This document shows, piece after piece, positions 1-7,741 of a stretch of DNA of 17,268 nucleotides. The stretch is from an uncultured Litorivicinus sp. Lineage in GTDB: Bacteria; Pseudomonadota; Gammaproteobacteria; Pseudomonadales; Litorivicinaceae. The stretch covers positions 1-17,268 of the forward strand of contig CALKMT010000201.1 in NCBI GenBank assembly GCA_938091715.1. The letters run 5' to 3'. Made by a program: the position numbers and the translations under genes. The number at the start of each line of letters is the position of its first letter. Position 1 is the first letter of the stretch. Under the pieces are notes generated by a model. It saw only the letters and a list, made by a program, of their open reading frames with translations. It made no database searches and was not told the origin of the DNA.

Positions 1-1383
1 GGCTTCGATCCGGGCCTGGCGGGATTCAAAGCGGGCTCGAGCACGATCAGATTTGACCAGATCCTCTTGGCGCTGACGCAAAACTGCTTTGCCGTGACGG
101 TAGTAACTGACCAGTGGAATGTGGCTGGGACACACATAGGCACAGGCACCGCATTCGATGCAGTCCATCAGCCCTTCGGACTGGGCGCGCTCAGGATCGT
201 TGCCCTGGATCTGCCAAAATAATCCCTGGGGCTGCAAAGCCACTGGGCAGGCCACGGCACATTCGCCACAGCGAATGCAGGGTTGCTCGGCAGGCGCCGT
301 CGGCAACTCGCTTTGGGTCGTGGCCAACAGGCAATTGGTGGTTTTCAGCACACCGGCCTGAGCGTCCATGACTTCAAAGCCCATCATCGGTCCGCCCATG
401 ATGATTCGGTCCAGATCCGCCCGCCGATCGGCTTGTTCAATACACCAGTCAATCGGAGTGCCCAGCGGGATCCAACGGTTGCCCGGATCGTCAATGCCCT
501 GACCGGTCAGGGTGACCAGTCGCTGGGTCAGGGGCCGTCCGGAAAATACCGCATCGGCAACGGCGACCAGGGTGGCAGGGTTATGCATGTGGTAACCCAG
601 TGCAGGCGGATGCTCGCCGGCGGGAATTTCCTGGCCGGTGATCAGTTGAATCAGCTGTTTCTCGCCGCCGCTGGGGTACTTGGTCGGGCACACCCAAATT
701 TGGCCATTCAGCTCAGGGCGGGCTGTCAGCGCCTGCTCCATGGCCTGGGCGGCTTCGGGTTTATTGTCCTCGATGCCAATCCACAGCTGGTTAGCCCCGA
801 GCACCTTCATGACCACTGCCGCGCCTTCCAGGATGCGTTGCGAGTCGTAGCGGGTGATGACGTCGTCGCAGCTGATGTACGGCTCGCACTCGGCAATGTT
901 GATAATCAGGGTTTGGGCTGAGTTGGCCAGGGCCAGCTTGGCATGGGTAGGGAACCCAGCGCCGCCCATTCCGGAAATGCCGGCCCAATGGATGCGATCC
1001 AACAGCGCACTGGCATCACTCTCAAGTGACAAGGGTGCTTCGGCCTCGGCCCAGCGATCGACCTCGTCGGGGATCAGCTCTAGACAGTCCACGGGAACTG
1101 CCAAGGCGTCGGTCGCACTGACGGTTGCACCGGTCCGAATGAGTCCCGAGGTCGGCGCATGCCACGCTTGGGCCTGGGGGCCGCTGCCCCGGGCAATGCA
1201 CTGGCCGGCCAGTACTTTTTCGCCATCGGCCACCCAGGGCTGTAATTCGGATTGCCCTATGACCAGCGGAAAGCGCAACACCGGGGGCAGGGGAATGGCC
1301 CGGGGCACCACAGCGTTGGACAGATCTTTTTGCTCGTCTGGGTGAATACCACCGGCCAGGGCATAGGGTGTGGGCTGTATCAT
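1..1383 (-). CDS. rsxC: RsxC/RnfC, electron transport complex subunit C (partial, C-terminus beyond window)
   Basis: Peripheral subunit of the Rnf/Rsx membrane complex, which in this family takes electrons from NADH and passes them toward the membrane subunits. 461 codons are visible, in frame up to base 1, with no stop. The N-terminus carries the family GGIHP element (about residues 11-15). A glycine-rich GGAGFP stretch at 140-145 belongs to the NADH/FMN-binding part. Two [4Fe-4S] motifs follow: CIRCGECAVACP from residue 369 and CIECGACAYVCP from 408. The visible end is rich in Arg, Gln and Glu, as at the start of the variable C-terminal tail of proteobacterial RnfC. The ATG at 1383 overlaps the rsxB TGA in an ATGA, so translation is probably coupled. 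rsxD, rsxG and rsxE are expected further left. Identity is secure; only the C-terminus is missing. Confidence 0.96.
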   Translation of the reverse strand, partial: MIQPTPYALAGGIHPDEQKDLSNAVVPRAIPLPPVLRFPLVIGQSELQPWVADGEKVLAGQCIARGSGPQAQAWHAPTSGLIRTGATVSATDALAVPVDCLELIPDEVDRWAEAEAPLSLESDASALLDRIHWAGISGMGGAGFPTHAKLALANSAQTLIINIAECEPYISCDDVITRYDSQRILEGAAVVMKVLGANQLWIGIEDNKPEAAQAMEQALTARPELNGQIWVCPTKYPSGGEKQLIQLITGQEIPAGEHPPALGYHMHNPATLVAVADAVFSGRPLTQRLVTLTGQGIDDPGNRWIPLGTPIDWCIEQADRRADLDRIIMGGPMMGFEVMDAQAGVLKTTNCLLATTQSELPTAPAEQPCIRCGECAVACPVALQPQGLFWQIQGNDPERAQSEGLMDCIECGACAYVCPSHIPLVSYYRHGKAVLRQRQEDLVKSDRARARFESRQARIEA

Positions 1384-1946
1384 CGGGCCACCTGGGACGC
1401 TGGGCGTCGATCGGTGGCAATCAGTTGAGGGTTGGGCCAAAGCGGGCGTTGCTGCAACTCCACCATGTCAATGCAATCCACGGGGCAGGGCTCCAGGCAC
1501 AAGTCGCAGCCGGTGCATTCGCTTTCGATGACGGTGTGCATCTGTTTGGCGGCCCCTAAAATGGCATCCACAGGGCAGGCCTGAATGCACTTGGTGCAGC
1601 CGATGCACTCATCTTCGCGGATAATGGCCACCATGGCAGGTTTTTCCTCGCCATGTTCGGCATCCAGCGTCGGGGCCTCGACGTCGAGCAACTCGGCCAG
1701 GGCGTTAATGGTGTCCTGGCCCCCGGGTGGGCACTTGTTGATCGAGTCCCCACCGGCAATGGCCTCGGCATAGGGCCGGCACCCAGGGTAGCCGCATTGT
1801 CCACACTGGGTTTGGGGCAGGACCTCGTCGATGGTGTCGACCAGTGGATTGCCCTCGACGCGAAACCGCTCGACGGCCCAGGCCAGCAGGGCGCCCCCAA
1901 GCAGAGTCAATAACAGAGCGGCCAGCACCGCATAGATCAGGGTCAT
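1380..1946 (-). CDS. rsxB: RsxB/RnfB, ferredoxin-like electron transport subunit B
   Basis: Iron-sulfur subunit of the Rnf/Rsx complex, 188 aa. A hydrophobic N-terminal anchor (about residues 3-24) is followed by the CGQCGYPGC cluster motif (around 48-56) with a further Cys about 15 residues on, the RnfB-specific [4Fe-4S] domain. Two bacterial-ferredoxin motifs come next, CIGCTKCIQACPVDAI and CTGCDLCLEPCPVDCI. The order and length match proteobacterial RnfB. The reading frame is open further upstream, but the ATG at 1946 is chosen because it starts the hydrophobic anchor and overlaps the rsxA TGA in an ATGA. The stop likewise overlaps the rsxC start. All cluster cysteines expected for the family are present. 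Confidence 0.97.
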   Translation of the reverse strand: MTLIYAVLAALLLTLLGGALLAWAVERFRVEGNPLVDTIDEVLPQTQCGQCGYPGCRPYAEAIAGGDSINKCPPGGQDTINALAELLDVEAPTLDAEHGEEKPAMVAIIREDECIGCTKCIQACPVDAILGAAKQMHTVIESECTGCDLCLEPCPVDCIDMVELQQRPLWPNPQLIATDRRPASQVAR

Positions 1947-2524
1947 GGCGCGCCGATGCCCCCAAATCCCATAAAGGCAAGCGCCATAATGCCGGCGCTG
2001 ATCATGCCAATCGCCGGGCCTTGAAACGGTTCGGGCACATCCGCCCGGGCCAACCGCTCGCGCAACGAAGCGAACAAAACCAGGACCAAGGAAAAGCCTA
2101 AGGCCGCGCCAAATCCGTACCACAGAGACTCAAAGAAGGTATGTGCCTTGCCCAGATTCAACAGGGCGACCCCGAGTACCGCGCAGTTCGTGGTGATCAA
2201 CGGCAGAAAAATGCCCAGCACCTTGTACAGCAGGGGGCTGGTTTTGCGCACCAACATTTCCGTGAATTGGACGGCTACGGCGATGCCTAAAATGAACGAA
2301 ATCGTGCGCAGAAACTCGATTTCAAGCGGCGCCAACAAAAAGGTGTAAATCAGATAGGCCACGGCGCTGGACAGCGTTAACACAAAGGTCGTGGCCAGGC
2401 TCATTCCAATGGCCGAATCGATTTTGGTCGAGACGCCCATAAAAGGACACAGGCCCAGAAACTGGACCAACACGAAGTTGTTGACCAGCACGGTGCCTAC
2501 CAAGATCCAAATCCACTCTGTCAA
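1943..2524 (-). CDS. rsxA: RsxA/RnfA, integral membrane electron transport subunit A (TTG start)
   Basis: Inner-membrane subunit of the Rnf/Rsx complex, 193 aa, the same size as its E. coli counterpart, with about six membrane segments. The conserved Cys in FLGLCPFMG (near residue 26) and in TTNCAVLG (near 113) are present; in family structures these help hold an iron-sulfur cluster inside the membrane between RnfA and RnfE. The start codon is TTG at 2524. It aligns with the usual N-terminus (TEW at the place of TDY) and there is no nearer in-frame ATG. A purine-rich AGGAAG lies 10 bases upstream (2535-2540), a longish spacing. This is the first gene of the rsxABC run. The TTG start and loose ribosome site suggest modest translation. 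Confidence 0.95.
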   Translation of the reverse strand: MTEWIWILVGTVLVNNFVLVQFLGLCPFMGVSTKIDSAIGMSLATTFVLTLSSAVAYLIYTFLLAPLEIEFLRTISFILGIAVAVQFTEMLVRKTSPLLYKVLGIFLPLITTNCAVLGVALLNLGKAHTFFESLWYGFGAALGFSLVLVLFASLRERLARADVPEPFQGPAIGMISAGIMALAFMGFGGIGAP

Positions 2525-2584
2525 AGCTTGAACACTTCCTGCGTTAGTGTTTGATCGTCGTTACCGCAGCGTCATCCGGCGGTG

Positions 2585-2617
2585 GGGGATTTTGCGGGCT
2601 GACCCAGCAAAATCCCC
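2585..2617. repeat. 11-bp perfect inverted repeat in the metG-rsxA gap
   Basis: The arms GGGGATTTTGC (2585-2595) and GCAAAATCCCC (2607-2617) are exactly complementary around an 11-base spacer. The spacer itself contains GGG and CCC that could lengthen the stem. There is no T-run on either side, so it is not a standard terminator. It lies within the probable 5' leader of rsxA, on the minus strand, about 60 bases before the TTG start. Role unknown: leader structure or operator are both possible. Confidence 0.6.
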
Positions 2618-2650
2618 TCTAATAACTCGCTGGATATGGTATCACAGGTC

Positions 2651-2678
2651 AATAAAATCAACGCCCGCAGGCGTCGAT
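2651..2678 (-). terminator. Probable intrinsic terminator of metG
   Basis: Read on the minus strand, about 24 bases after the metG stop, an arm ATCGACGCC (2670-2678 as its complement) pairs with GGCGTTGAT around a TGCG loop. This gives nine pairs, one of them G-U, followed by a T-rich run TTTATT (down to 2651). It separates metG from the rsx genes, which then need their own promoter in about 125 bases. I could not find a convincing -35/-10 pair there. Confidence 0.6.
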
Positions 2679-2701
2679 GAGCGATCCTGTAAGGGACCGA
2701 A

Positions 2702-4714
2702 TTAGCTGACCCGTGCGCCGGGTTGAGCGTCGCTGTTGATGTCCAGCAGATGGATGGAATCCCCTTCACCGGCGGCCAATACCATGCCCTCGGACAAACC
2801 GAATTTCATTTGCCTAGGTTTTAGGTTGACCAGCGCGATGCACAAACGGCCCTTCAGGTCCTCGGGCTGATACACCGAGCGGATGCCACTGAACACCGTG
2901 CGCGGTGTGCCGCTGCCATCGTCCAGGGTCAGTTTGAGCAGTTTCTTGGCGCCCTGGACGTATTCGCAGTCGTCAATGCGAGCCACGCGCATGTCGATTT
3001 TGGCAAAGTCCTCGATGGTGCATTCTGGCGTCGCAGGCGTAGGCTCTACTTCTGCGGGCGCAGCCTCCGGTGTCTTGCCCTCGTCAATCATGGCGTCGAC
3101 GTTCTTGCTATCAACGCGCTGCAACAGCGGTTTGAAGGCTCCAATTTGGTGGTTTTCCAAGCGCTGTTGGCTGTCGTTCCAGGACAGCTCAGGCACTCGC
3201 AAGAATTCGGCCGATTCACCAGCCAAGGTCGGCACCACAGGTTGCAGATAGACCATCAGTGTTCGGAACAGGTTCAGTGCCGTGGCGCAGGTCGCCTGCA
3301 ATTTGGCGTCTTGGCCCTCTTGCTTGGCAATCACCCAGGGTTGAACGTCAGCAATCCAGGCGTTGGCCGCATCGGCCAGTCCCATGATCTCGCGCAGCGC
3401 AGCGCTGAACTCGCGGCGTTCGTACAGATCTGCAATTGAATCAGCGGCGTCGGCAAAGCGCTGGCTTAACTCGGGGTTGGCGTCGACGTTGCCCAGTTGG
3501 CCATCAAATCGCTTGTTAATAAAGCCGGCACTGCGGCTGGCGATGTTGACTACCTTGCCTACCAGATCGCTGTTCACCTTTTGGACGAAGTCTTCCAGGT
3601 TTAAATCCGTGTCCTCGACTCGGCTGTTCAGCTTGCTGGCGTAGTAATAGCGCAAGTATTCGGGGTTTAGGTGATTCAAATAAGTGGAGGCTTGGATAAA
3701 GGTGCCTCGGCTTTTGCTCATCTTGGCGCCGTTGACGGTGACAAAGCCGTGTACGTTGACCGCGCTGGGGGTGCGGAAATCGGCGCAGCTCAGCATGCTG
3801 GGCCAAAACAGACAGTGGAAGTTGACAATGTCCTTGCCGATAAAGTGATACACCTCGGCGGTGCTGTCAGGCTTCCAGTAGTGGTCAAAGTCCAGTCCGG
3901 TGGCGTCGCAATGCGCCTTAAAGCTGGCCAGATACCCGATCGGAGCGTCCAGCCAAACGTAGAAAAACTTGCCCGGCGCGTCAGGGATTTCAAAGCCAAA
4001 ATAGGGGGCGTCGCGACTGATATCCCAGGGCATCAGGCCGCTGTCCAACCACTCGGCCAGCTTGTTGGCGACCTGGGGTTGCAGGCGCCCTGAGGTGGTC
4101 CAGTCCTGCAGGAATTCCTGGAATTGCGGCAGATCAAAGAACAGGTGCTCGCTGTCTTTGAGGACCGGCGCCGATCCCGACAGCGTTGAAATGGGGTTTA
4201 TTAACTCGTACGCCTCGTAGGTGGCGCTGCAGCTTTCGCAGTTGTCGCCGTATTGATCCGCGGCCCCGCATTTGGGGCATTCGCCTTTGACGTAGCGATC
4301 CGCCAGGAACAGGCCTTTTTCGGTATCAAACAGTTGCTGGATGACGGTACGTTTAATGGCGCCATTGTCGCGGCATCGGGTGTAAATCAGCTCGCTAAGT
4401 ACGCGGTTTTCTTCACTGTGGGTCGAGTGAAAGTGATCAAATTCAACGCCAAAGGCCGCAAAGTCTCGCTCGTGTTCAGCCTTAACCTGCTCGATCAGCG
4501 CTTCGGGGGTGATGCCCTCGTTTTGAGCCTTGAGCATGATCGCCGTGCCGTGGGCGTCGGACGCGCAAACAAAGCTGCATTGATGGCCGCGACTCTTTTG
4601 GAAACGCACCCAAATATCGGTCTGGATGTACTCCAGCAAATGCCCCAGATGGATTTGGCCGTTCGCGTATGGCAGTGCGCTGGTGACCAAGATGTCGCGT
4701 TGGGGTGTTGGCAT
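2702..4714 (-). CDS. metG: Methionyl-tRNA synthetase
   Basis: Cytoplasmic class I aminoacyl-tRNA synthetase that charges tRNA-Met, 670 aa. The signature HLGH (the HIGH site) is at residues 22-25 and KMSKS at 331-335. A zinc knuckle with CxxC pairs at 146/149 and 159/162 marks the E. coli-type enzyme. An Ala/Pro/Glu-rich linker (around 545-563) leads to a C-terminal tRNA-binding OB-fold domain (about 564-670) that dimerises the protein. Two in-frame ATGs exist, at 4729 and 4714. I chose 4714 because AAAGGA sits six bases before it (4721-4726), and the N-terminus then matches family length. The gene is divergent from mrp across 83 bases, as in E. coli. The stop is TAA. Confidence 0.97.
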   Translation of the reverse strand: MPTPQRDILVTSALPYANGQIHLGHLLEYIQTDIWVRFQKSRGHQCSFVCASDAHGTAIMLKAQNEGITPEALIEQVKAEHERDFAAFGVEFDHFHSTHSEENRVLSELIYTRCRDNGAIKRTVIQQLFDTEKGLFLADRYVKGECPKCGAADQYGDNCESCSATYEAYELINPISTLSGSAPVLKDSEHLFFDLPQFQEFLQDWTTSGRLQPQVANKLAEWLDSGLMPWDISRDAPYFGFEIPDAPGKFFYVWLDAPIGYLASFKAHCDATGLDFDHYWKPDSTAEVYHFIGKDIVNFHCLFWPSMLSCADFRTPSAVNVHGFVTVNGAKMSKSRGTFIQASTYLNHLNPEYLRYYYASKLNSRVEDTDLNLEDFVQKVNSDLVGKVVNIASRSAGFINKRFDGQLGNVDANPELSQRFADAADSIADLYERREFSAALREIMGLADAANAWIADVQPWVIAKQEGQDAKLQATCATALNLFRTLMVYLQPVVPTLAGESAEFLRVPELSWNDSQQRLENHQIGAFKPLLQRVDSKNVDAMIDEGKTPEAAPAEVEPTPATPECTIEDFAKIDMRVARIDDCEYVQGAKKLLKLTLDDGSGTPRTVFSGIRSVYQPEDLKGRLCIALVNLKPRQMKFGLSEGMVLAAGEGDSIHLLDINSDAQPGARVS

Positions 4715-4738
4715 GGAATGTCCTTTCATTGATCCGGC

Positions 4739-4753
4739 GTCGCGTATCGCGAC
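4739..4753. repeat. Palindrome in the metG-mrp divergent promoter region
   Basis: GTCGCG (4739-4744) and CGCGAC (4748-4753) form a perfect 6-bp inverted repeat around TAT, in the 83-base gap between two divergent genes. The position and size would suit an operator or a transcript-end hairpin. No known binding motif is recognised. A short GC-rich palindrome can also arise by chance. Confidence 0.45.
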
Positions 4754-4767
4754 CAGAGGCGCAACAT

Positions 4768-4792
4768 GATAATCTGCCGCGCCACGAGGAGG
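4768..4792 (+). promoter_or_regulatory. Possible -10 box and strong ribosome site of mrp
   Basis: GATAAT at 4768-4773 resembles a sigma-70 -10 box, but no good -35 is visible at the usual distance. AGGAGG at 4787-4792 is a near-perfect Shine-Dalgarno site five bases before the ATG at 4798. It decides that start over the earlier in-frame candidate at 4705. The ribosome site is convincing; the -10 box is a weak guess. Confidence 0.45.
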
Positions 4793-4797
4793 AAGGC

Positions 4798-5886
4798 ATG
4801 ACCGACGATCTGCTGGGTGCAGTGACCCGAATTTTAGCCGAATACGACGATCCTTATCTGGATGCGTCGATCAGTGAGTACCTAAATGGCGTCGATTTGA
4901 GTGATCGATTGCTAACGGTTCGTCTCGTTTTCCCCTATCCAGTGTATGGATTGGTTAGCGGTTTAGCGCACAACCTAGAGCCAGAACTGGGCAAGTTGCC
5001 CGGCGTTTCCAAGGCTCGGATTCGCGTCAAACATGAAGTGCAAGCCCCTGCCCAAACCGGCGACAAGACCCTGATTCCGGGGGTTAAGCACGTCATCGCG
5101 GTGGCCAGTGGCAAGGGCGGTGTGGGCAAAAGCACCACCTGCTCGAATCTGGCCTTGGCCTTGGCCGCCGAGGGTGCCCGTGTGGGTGTGATGGACGCCG
5201 ATGTGTATGGCCCATCCCAGCCGATGATGTTGGGCGTGGCGCCGGGCACGCGCCCCAAATCCATCGATGGAAAATTTTTCGAGCCGGTGATTGCCCAGGG
5301 ATTGCAACTGAATTCTATGGGCTTGCTGGCCGACGAAAGCACCCCGATGGCCTGGCGTGGTCCAATGGTGGCCGGTGCGGTGCAACAATTGCTGATGCAA
5401 ACCCGTTGGGACGAGCTGGACTATTTGCTGGTCGATATGCCCCCGGGGACGGGCGACGCGCAGTTGACCTTGTCGCAAAAGGCGCCGCTATCCGGGGCGG
5501 TTATTGTCACGACTCCGCAGGACATTGCGCTGTTAGATGCGCGCAAGGGGATCGAGATGTTCCGCAAGGTCGAGGTGCCGGTGCTGGGTGTGGTCGAAAA
5601 CATGTCGATCCATATTTGCTCCAAGTGCGGACACTCCGAAGCCTTATTTGGCACCGGCGGCGGCGAGTCGATTGCCTCGGAATACCAAACCGAATTGTTG
5701 GGCCAAATGCCCTTGTCGCTGGCCATCCGCGAGCGTGCAGATGGCGGACGTCCCACGGTGGTCAGTGAGCCCGATGGCGAGCACGCCCGATTGTATCGGG
5801 ACATCGCGCGCCAGGTCGGTGCCATGCTGGCCAAACGCACGGCTCAGGGCGCCAGTGGCCCCAAACTTGTAGTAACGGACGATTAA
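4798..5886 (+). CDS. apbC: Mrp/ApbC/NBP35-family iron-sulfur cluster carrier ATPase
   Basis: Soluble P-loop ATPase (362 aa) of the Mrp/ApbC family, which holds and transfers [4Fe-4S] clusters to target enzymes. Residues 1-85 resemble the MIP18/DUF59 domain. The deviant Walker A GKGGVGKST is at 105-113 and a DMPPGTGD motif at 213-220. The CxxC that binds the bridging cluster is C274-C277 (ICSKCGH). All family residues are intact. The ATG at 4798 has a strong AGGAGG site. It is the first gene of the tight plus-strand run through btuD, with dcd three bases downstream. metG lies divergent, a common gammaproteobacterial arrangement. Confidence 0.96.
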   Translation: MTDDLLGAVTRILAEYDDPYLDASISEYLNGVDLSDRLLTVRLVFPYPVYGLVSGLAHNLEPELGKLPGVSKARIRVKHEVQAPAQTGDKTLIPGVKHVIAVASGKGGVGKSTTCSNLALALAAEGARVGVMDADVYGPSQPMMLGVAPGTRPKSIDGKFFEPVIAQGLQLNSMGLLADESTPMAWRGPMVAGAVQQLLMQTRWDELDYLLVDMPPGTGDAQLTLSQKAPLSGAVIVTTPQDIALLDARKGIEMFRKVEVPVLGVVENMSIHICSKCGHSEALFGTGGGESIASEYQTELLGQMPLSLAIRERADGGRPTVVSEPDGEHARLYRDIARQVGAMLAKRTAQGASGPKLVVTDD

Positions 5887-5889
5887 TCT

Positions 5890-6456
5890 ATGACCATTAA
5901 ATCGGATCGCTGGATCCGTCAAATGTCGCAAGACCACGGCATGATCGAACCCTTTGAATCTGGCCAAGTCCGTTACAAAGGCGATGAAAAACTGATCAGT
6001 TACGGCACGTCGAGTTACGGATACGACGTACGCTGTGCGGATGAATTCAAGGTGTTTACCAATATTCATAGCGCGACCGTAGACCCCAAGGCGTTTGACG
6101 AAAAAAGCTTTGTCGACGTCAAAGGCGAATACTGCATCATTCCTCCGAACAGCTTTGCGCTGGCCCGTACGGTCGAGTATTTCCGCATTCCCGAGGACGT
6201 TTTGACGGTCTGTTTGGGCAAAAGCACCTACGCACGCTGCGGGATTATCGTGAACGTCACGCCGCTAGAGCCCGAGTGGGAAGGTCACGTGACGTTGGAA
6301 TTCAGCAACACCACGACCTTGCCGGCCAAGATCTATGCCGGAGAAGGCGTCGCGCAGATGCTGTTTTTCCAGTCCGACGAGCGCTGCGAAACCACGTACA
6401 AAGATCGGGGCGGCAAGTATCAGGGGCAAACGGGCGTGACCCTGCCGCGTACCTGA
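5890..6456 (+). CDS. dcd: dCTP deaminase
   Basis: Converts dCTP to dUTP, the precursor for thymidylate synthesis; cytoplasmic homotrimer in the family. 188 aa, the Pseudomonas-type length rather than the 193 of E. coli. Family motifs are present: GKSTYARCG around residues 112-120, and TPLEPEWEGHVTLE with the expected catalytic Glu at 137. The C-terminal GGKYQGQTG stretch, which closes over the triphosphate, is also there. It starts three bases after the mrp stop with no clear Shine-Dalgarno site, so it probably depends on translation of mrp. Its TGA shares one base with the next ATG. dUTP made here feeds thymidylate synthase, which uses the folate pool that FolD maintains. Confidence 0.97.
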   Translation: MTIKSDRWIRQMSQDHGMIEPFESGQVRYKGDEKLISYGTSSYGYDVRCADEFKVFTNIHSATVDPKAFDEKSFVDVKGEYCIIPPNSFALARTVEYFRIPEDVLTVCLGKSTYARCGIIVNVTPLEPEWEGHVTLEFSNTTTLPAKIYAGEGVAQMLFFQSDERCETTYKDRGGKYQGQTGVTLPRT

Positions 6457-6875
6457 TGAATGAGCCCGCGCTGATTCGCAAGCTTCTGGCGCCGGGTCAG
6501 CACGTGGCGGTGGTCGGCGTCTCATGGAAGCCTCATCGAGCGAGCTACCGGGTTGCTGAGCGCATGATCCAGGCGGGGTTGAATGTCAGCCTGGTCAATC
6601 CCTCCTTGGCACCCGGTCCGCTGTTCGAACGGACGGTCTATGCCGACTTACAAGCGGTAGCGGACAATGTCGGGTCGATCGATTGGGTTGATGTCTTTCG
6701 CGGGGTTGAACACTTGCCGGCACTTTTAGAACAAAGTCTATCCGTTGGCGCCAAGGGAATTTGGGGCCAATTAGAAATCATTGATGAAGCCGTCGCAGAA
6801 CGAGCAGAACGTGCAGGTTTGGCCGTGGTCATGGACCGTTGCCCTGCGATAGAACTTAATCAATTAGGACGTTAA
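6456..6875 (+). CDS. CoA-binding domain protein (YccU-like)
   Basis: Small Rossmann-fold protein, 139 aa, of the CoA-binding family that includes E. coli YccU. The nucleotide-binding start VAVVGVSWKP (about 17-26) and the C-terminal MDRCPAIE motif (about 125-132) are typical. Family members bind CoA or an acyl-CoA, but no cellular role is established. The ATG shares its first base with the dcd stop (TGATG), and folD follows after three bases, so it is co-translated with housekeeping genes. There is no signal peptide or membrane segment. The family call is firm; the function is open. Confidence 0.9.
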   Translation: MNEPALIRKLLAPGQHVAVVGVSWKPHRASYRVAERMIQAGLNVSLVNPSLAPGPLFERTVYADLQAVADNVGSIDWVDVFRGVEHLPALLEQSLSVGAKGIWGQLEIIDEAVAERAERAGLAVVMDRCPAIELNQLGR

Positions 6876-6878
6876 CGC

Positions 6879-7739
6879 ATGTCAGCGAAGACCATTGACG
6901 GGAAAGCTTTCGCGCAAGGATTGCGCACTCAACTTAAAGGCGAAGTGGCCAAGTTTATTGATCAGTCAGGCGTGACACCGGGCCTGGCCGTGGTGTTGAT
7001 TGGACAGGATCCGGCCAGCCAGGTCTACGTCGGCAGCAAAGTCCGCCAGACCCAAGAAGCTGGGATGAATAGCTTTGAGCATCGCTTGCCCGACACCACC
7101 TCGCAATCCGAATTAGAGGCCTTGATCGACCGTCTGAACGCCGATGACAGCGTGCATGGAATCTTGGTGCAGCTACCCTTGCCTGCGGGCATGAATAGCG
7201 ACGCGATTTTGGATCGAATTGATCCCGCCAAAGATGTTGACGGCTTTCACCCGGTCAATGTGGGTGCCTTGTGGACCGGCGCCGATGCCTTGGTGCCTTG
7301 CACCCCTTTGGGATGCAGTTATCTGATCGCGGACGTCTTAGGATCGGACCTTAGTGGCCTGACCGCTGTGGTGTTGGGCCGCTCGAACATTGTGGGTAAG
7401 CCTATCAGTGCGTTGCTTCAAAAAATGAACGCGACCGTGGTTATGGCGCACTCGCGCACGGCAAATCTGGCGGATGTTTGCCGCTCGGCGGACATCCTAG
7501 TGGCCGCGGTGGGTCGCCCATTCATGGTTGAAAAAGATTGGATTAAGCCCGGTGCTACGGTGATCGCCGTCGGCATTAATCGATGGGACGATGGCAAGTT
7601 GGGCGGTGATGTGGCCCGGGATGCGGTCGAGGTGGCCGGTGCGGTCACGCCCGTACCGGGCGGTGTCGGGCCGATGACCATTGCCTGTTTGCTGACCAAT
7701 ACCTTAAAGGCGGCTCAGATGTCGCAGGCGCGCGGCTAG
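6879..7739 (+). CDS. folD: FolD, bifunctional methylenetetrahydrofolate dehydrogenase/cyclohydrolase
   Basis: Interconverts 5,10-methylene- and 10-formyl-tetrahydrofolate using NADP, in the cytoplasm; 286 aa, standard length. The catalytic region YVGSK contains Tyr50 and the essential Lys54. KDVDGFHP (about 118-125) lines the folate site, and GRSNIVGKP (about 166-174) starts the NADP-binding part. PGGVGPMT near 262-269 is the C-terminal signature. It starts three bases after the preceding gene and ends two bases before btuC. It links the one-carbon pool to the B12 import genes just behind it, since methionine synthase of the MetH type needs both methyl-folate and cobalamin. That link is inference from position. 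Confidence 0.97.
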   Translation: MSAKTIDGKAFAQGLRTQLKGEVAKFIDQSGVTPGLAVVLIGQDPASQVYVGSKVRQTQEAGMNSFEHRLPDTTSQSELEALIDRLNADDSVHGILVQLPLPAGMNSDAILDRIDPAKDVDGFHPVNVGALWTGADALVPCTPLGCSYLIADVLGSDLSGLTAVVLGRSNIVGKPISALLQKMNATVVMAHSRTANLADVCRSADILVAAVGRPFMVEKDWIKPGATVIAVGINRWDDGKLGGDVARDAVEVAGAVTPVPGGVGPMTIACLLTNTLKAAQMSQARG

Positions 7740-7741
7740 GC

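Noticed and set aside
283..1345. Plus-strand open frames opposite rsxC (212 and 163 codons)
   Set aside because: Arg/Gly/Gln-rich, no domain resemblance, and exactly antisense to a clear rsxC frame with two Fe-S motifs.
2585..2617. Inverted repeat read as a metG terminator
   Set aside because: No T-run on either strand; a better terminator lies at 2651-2678, nearer the metG stop.
4715..4729. metG start at the upstream ATG (4729)
   Set aside because: No ribosome site; AAAGGA fits only the ATG at 4714, and the extra five residues are not expected in the family.
4253..4732. 159-codon plus-strand frame opposite the start of metG
   Set aside because: Antisense shadow of the metG catalytic domain, no recognised motif or ribosome site.
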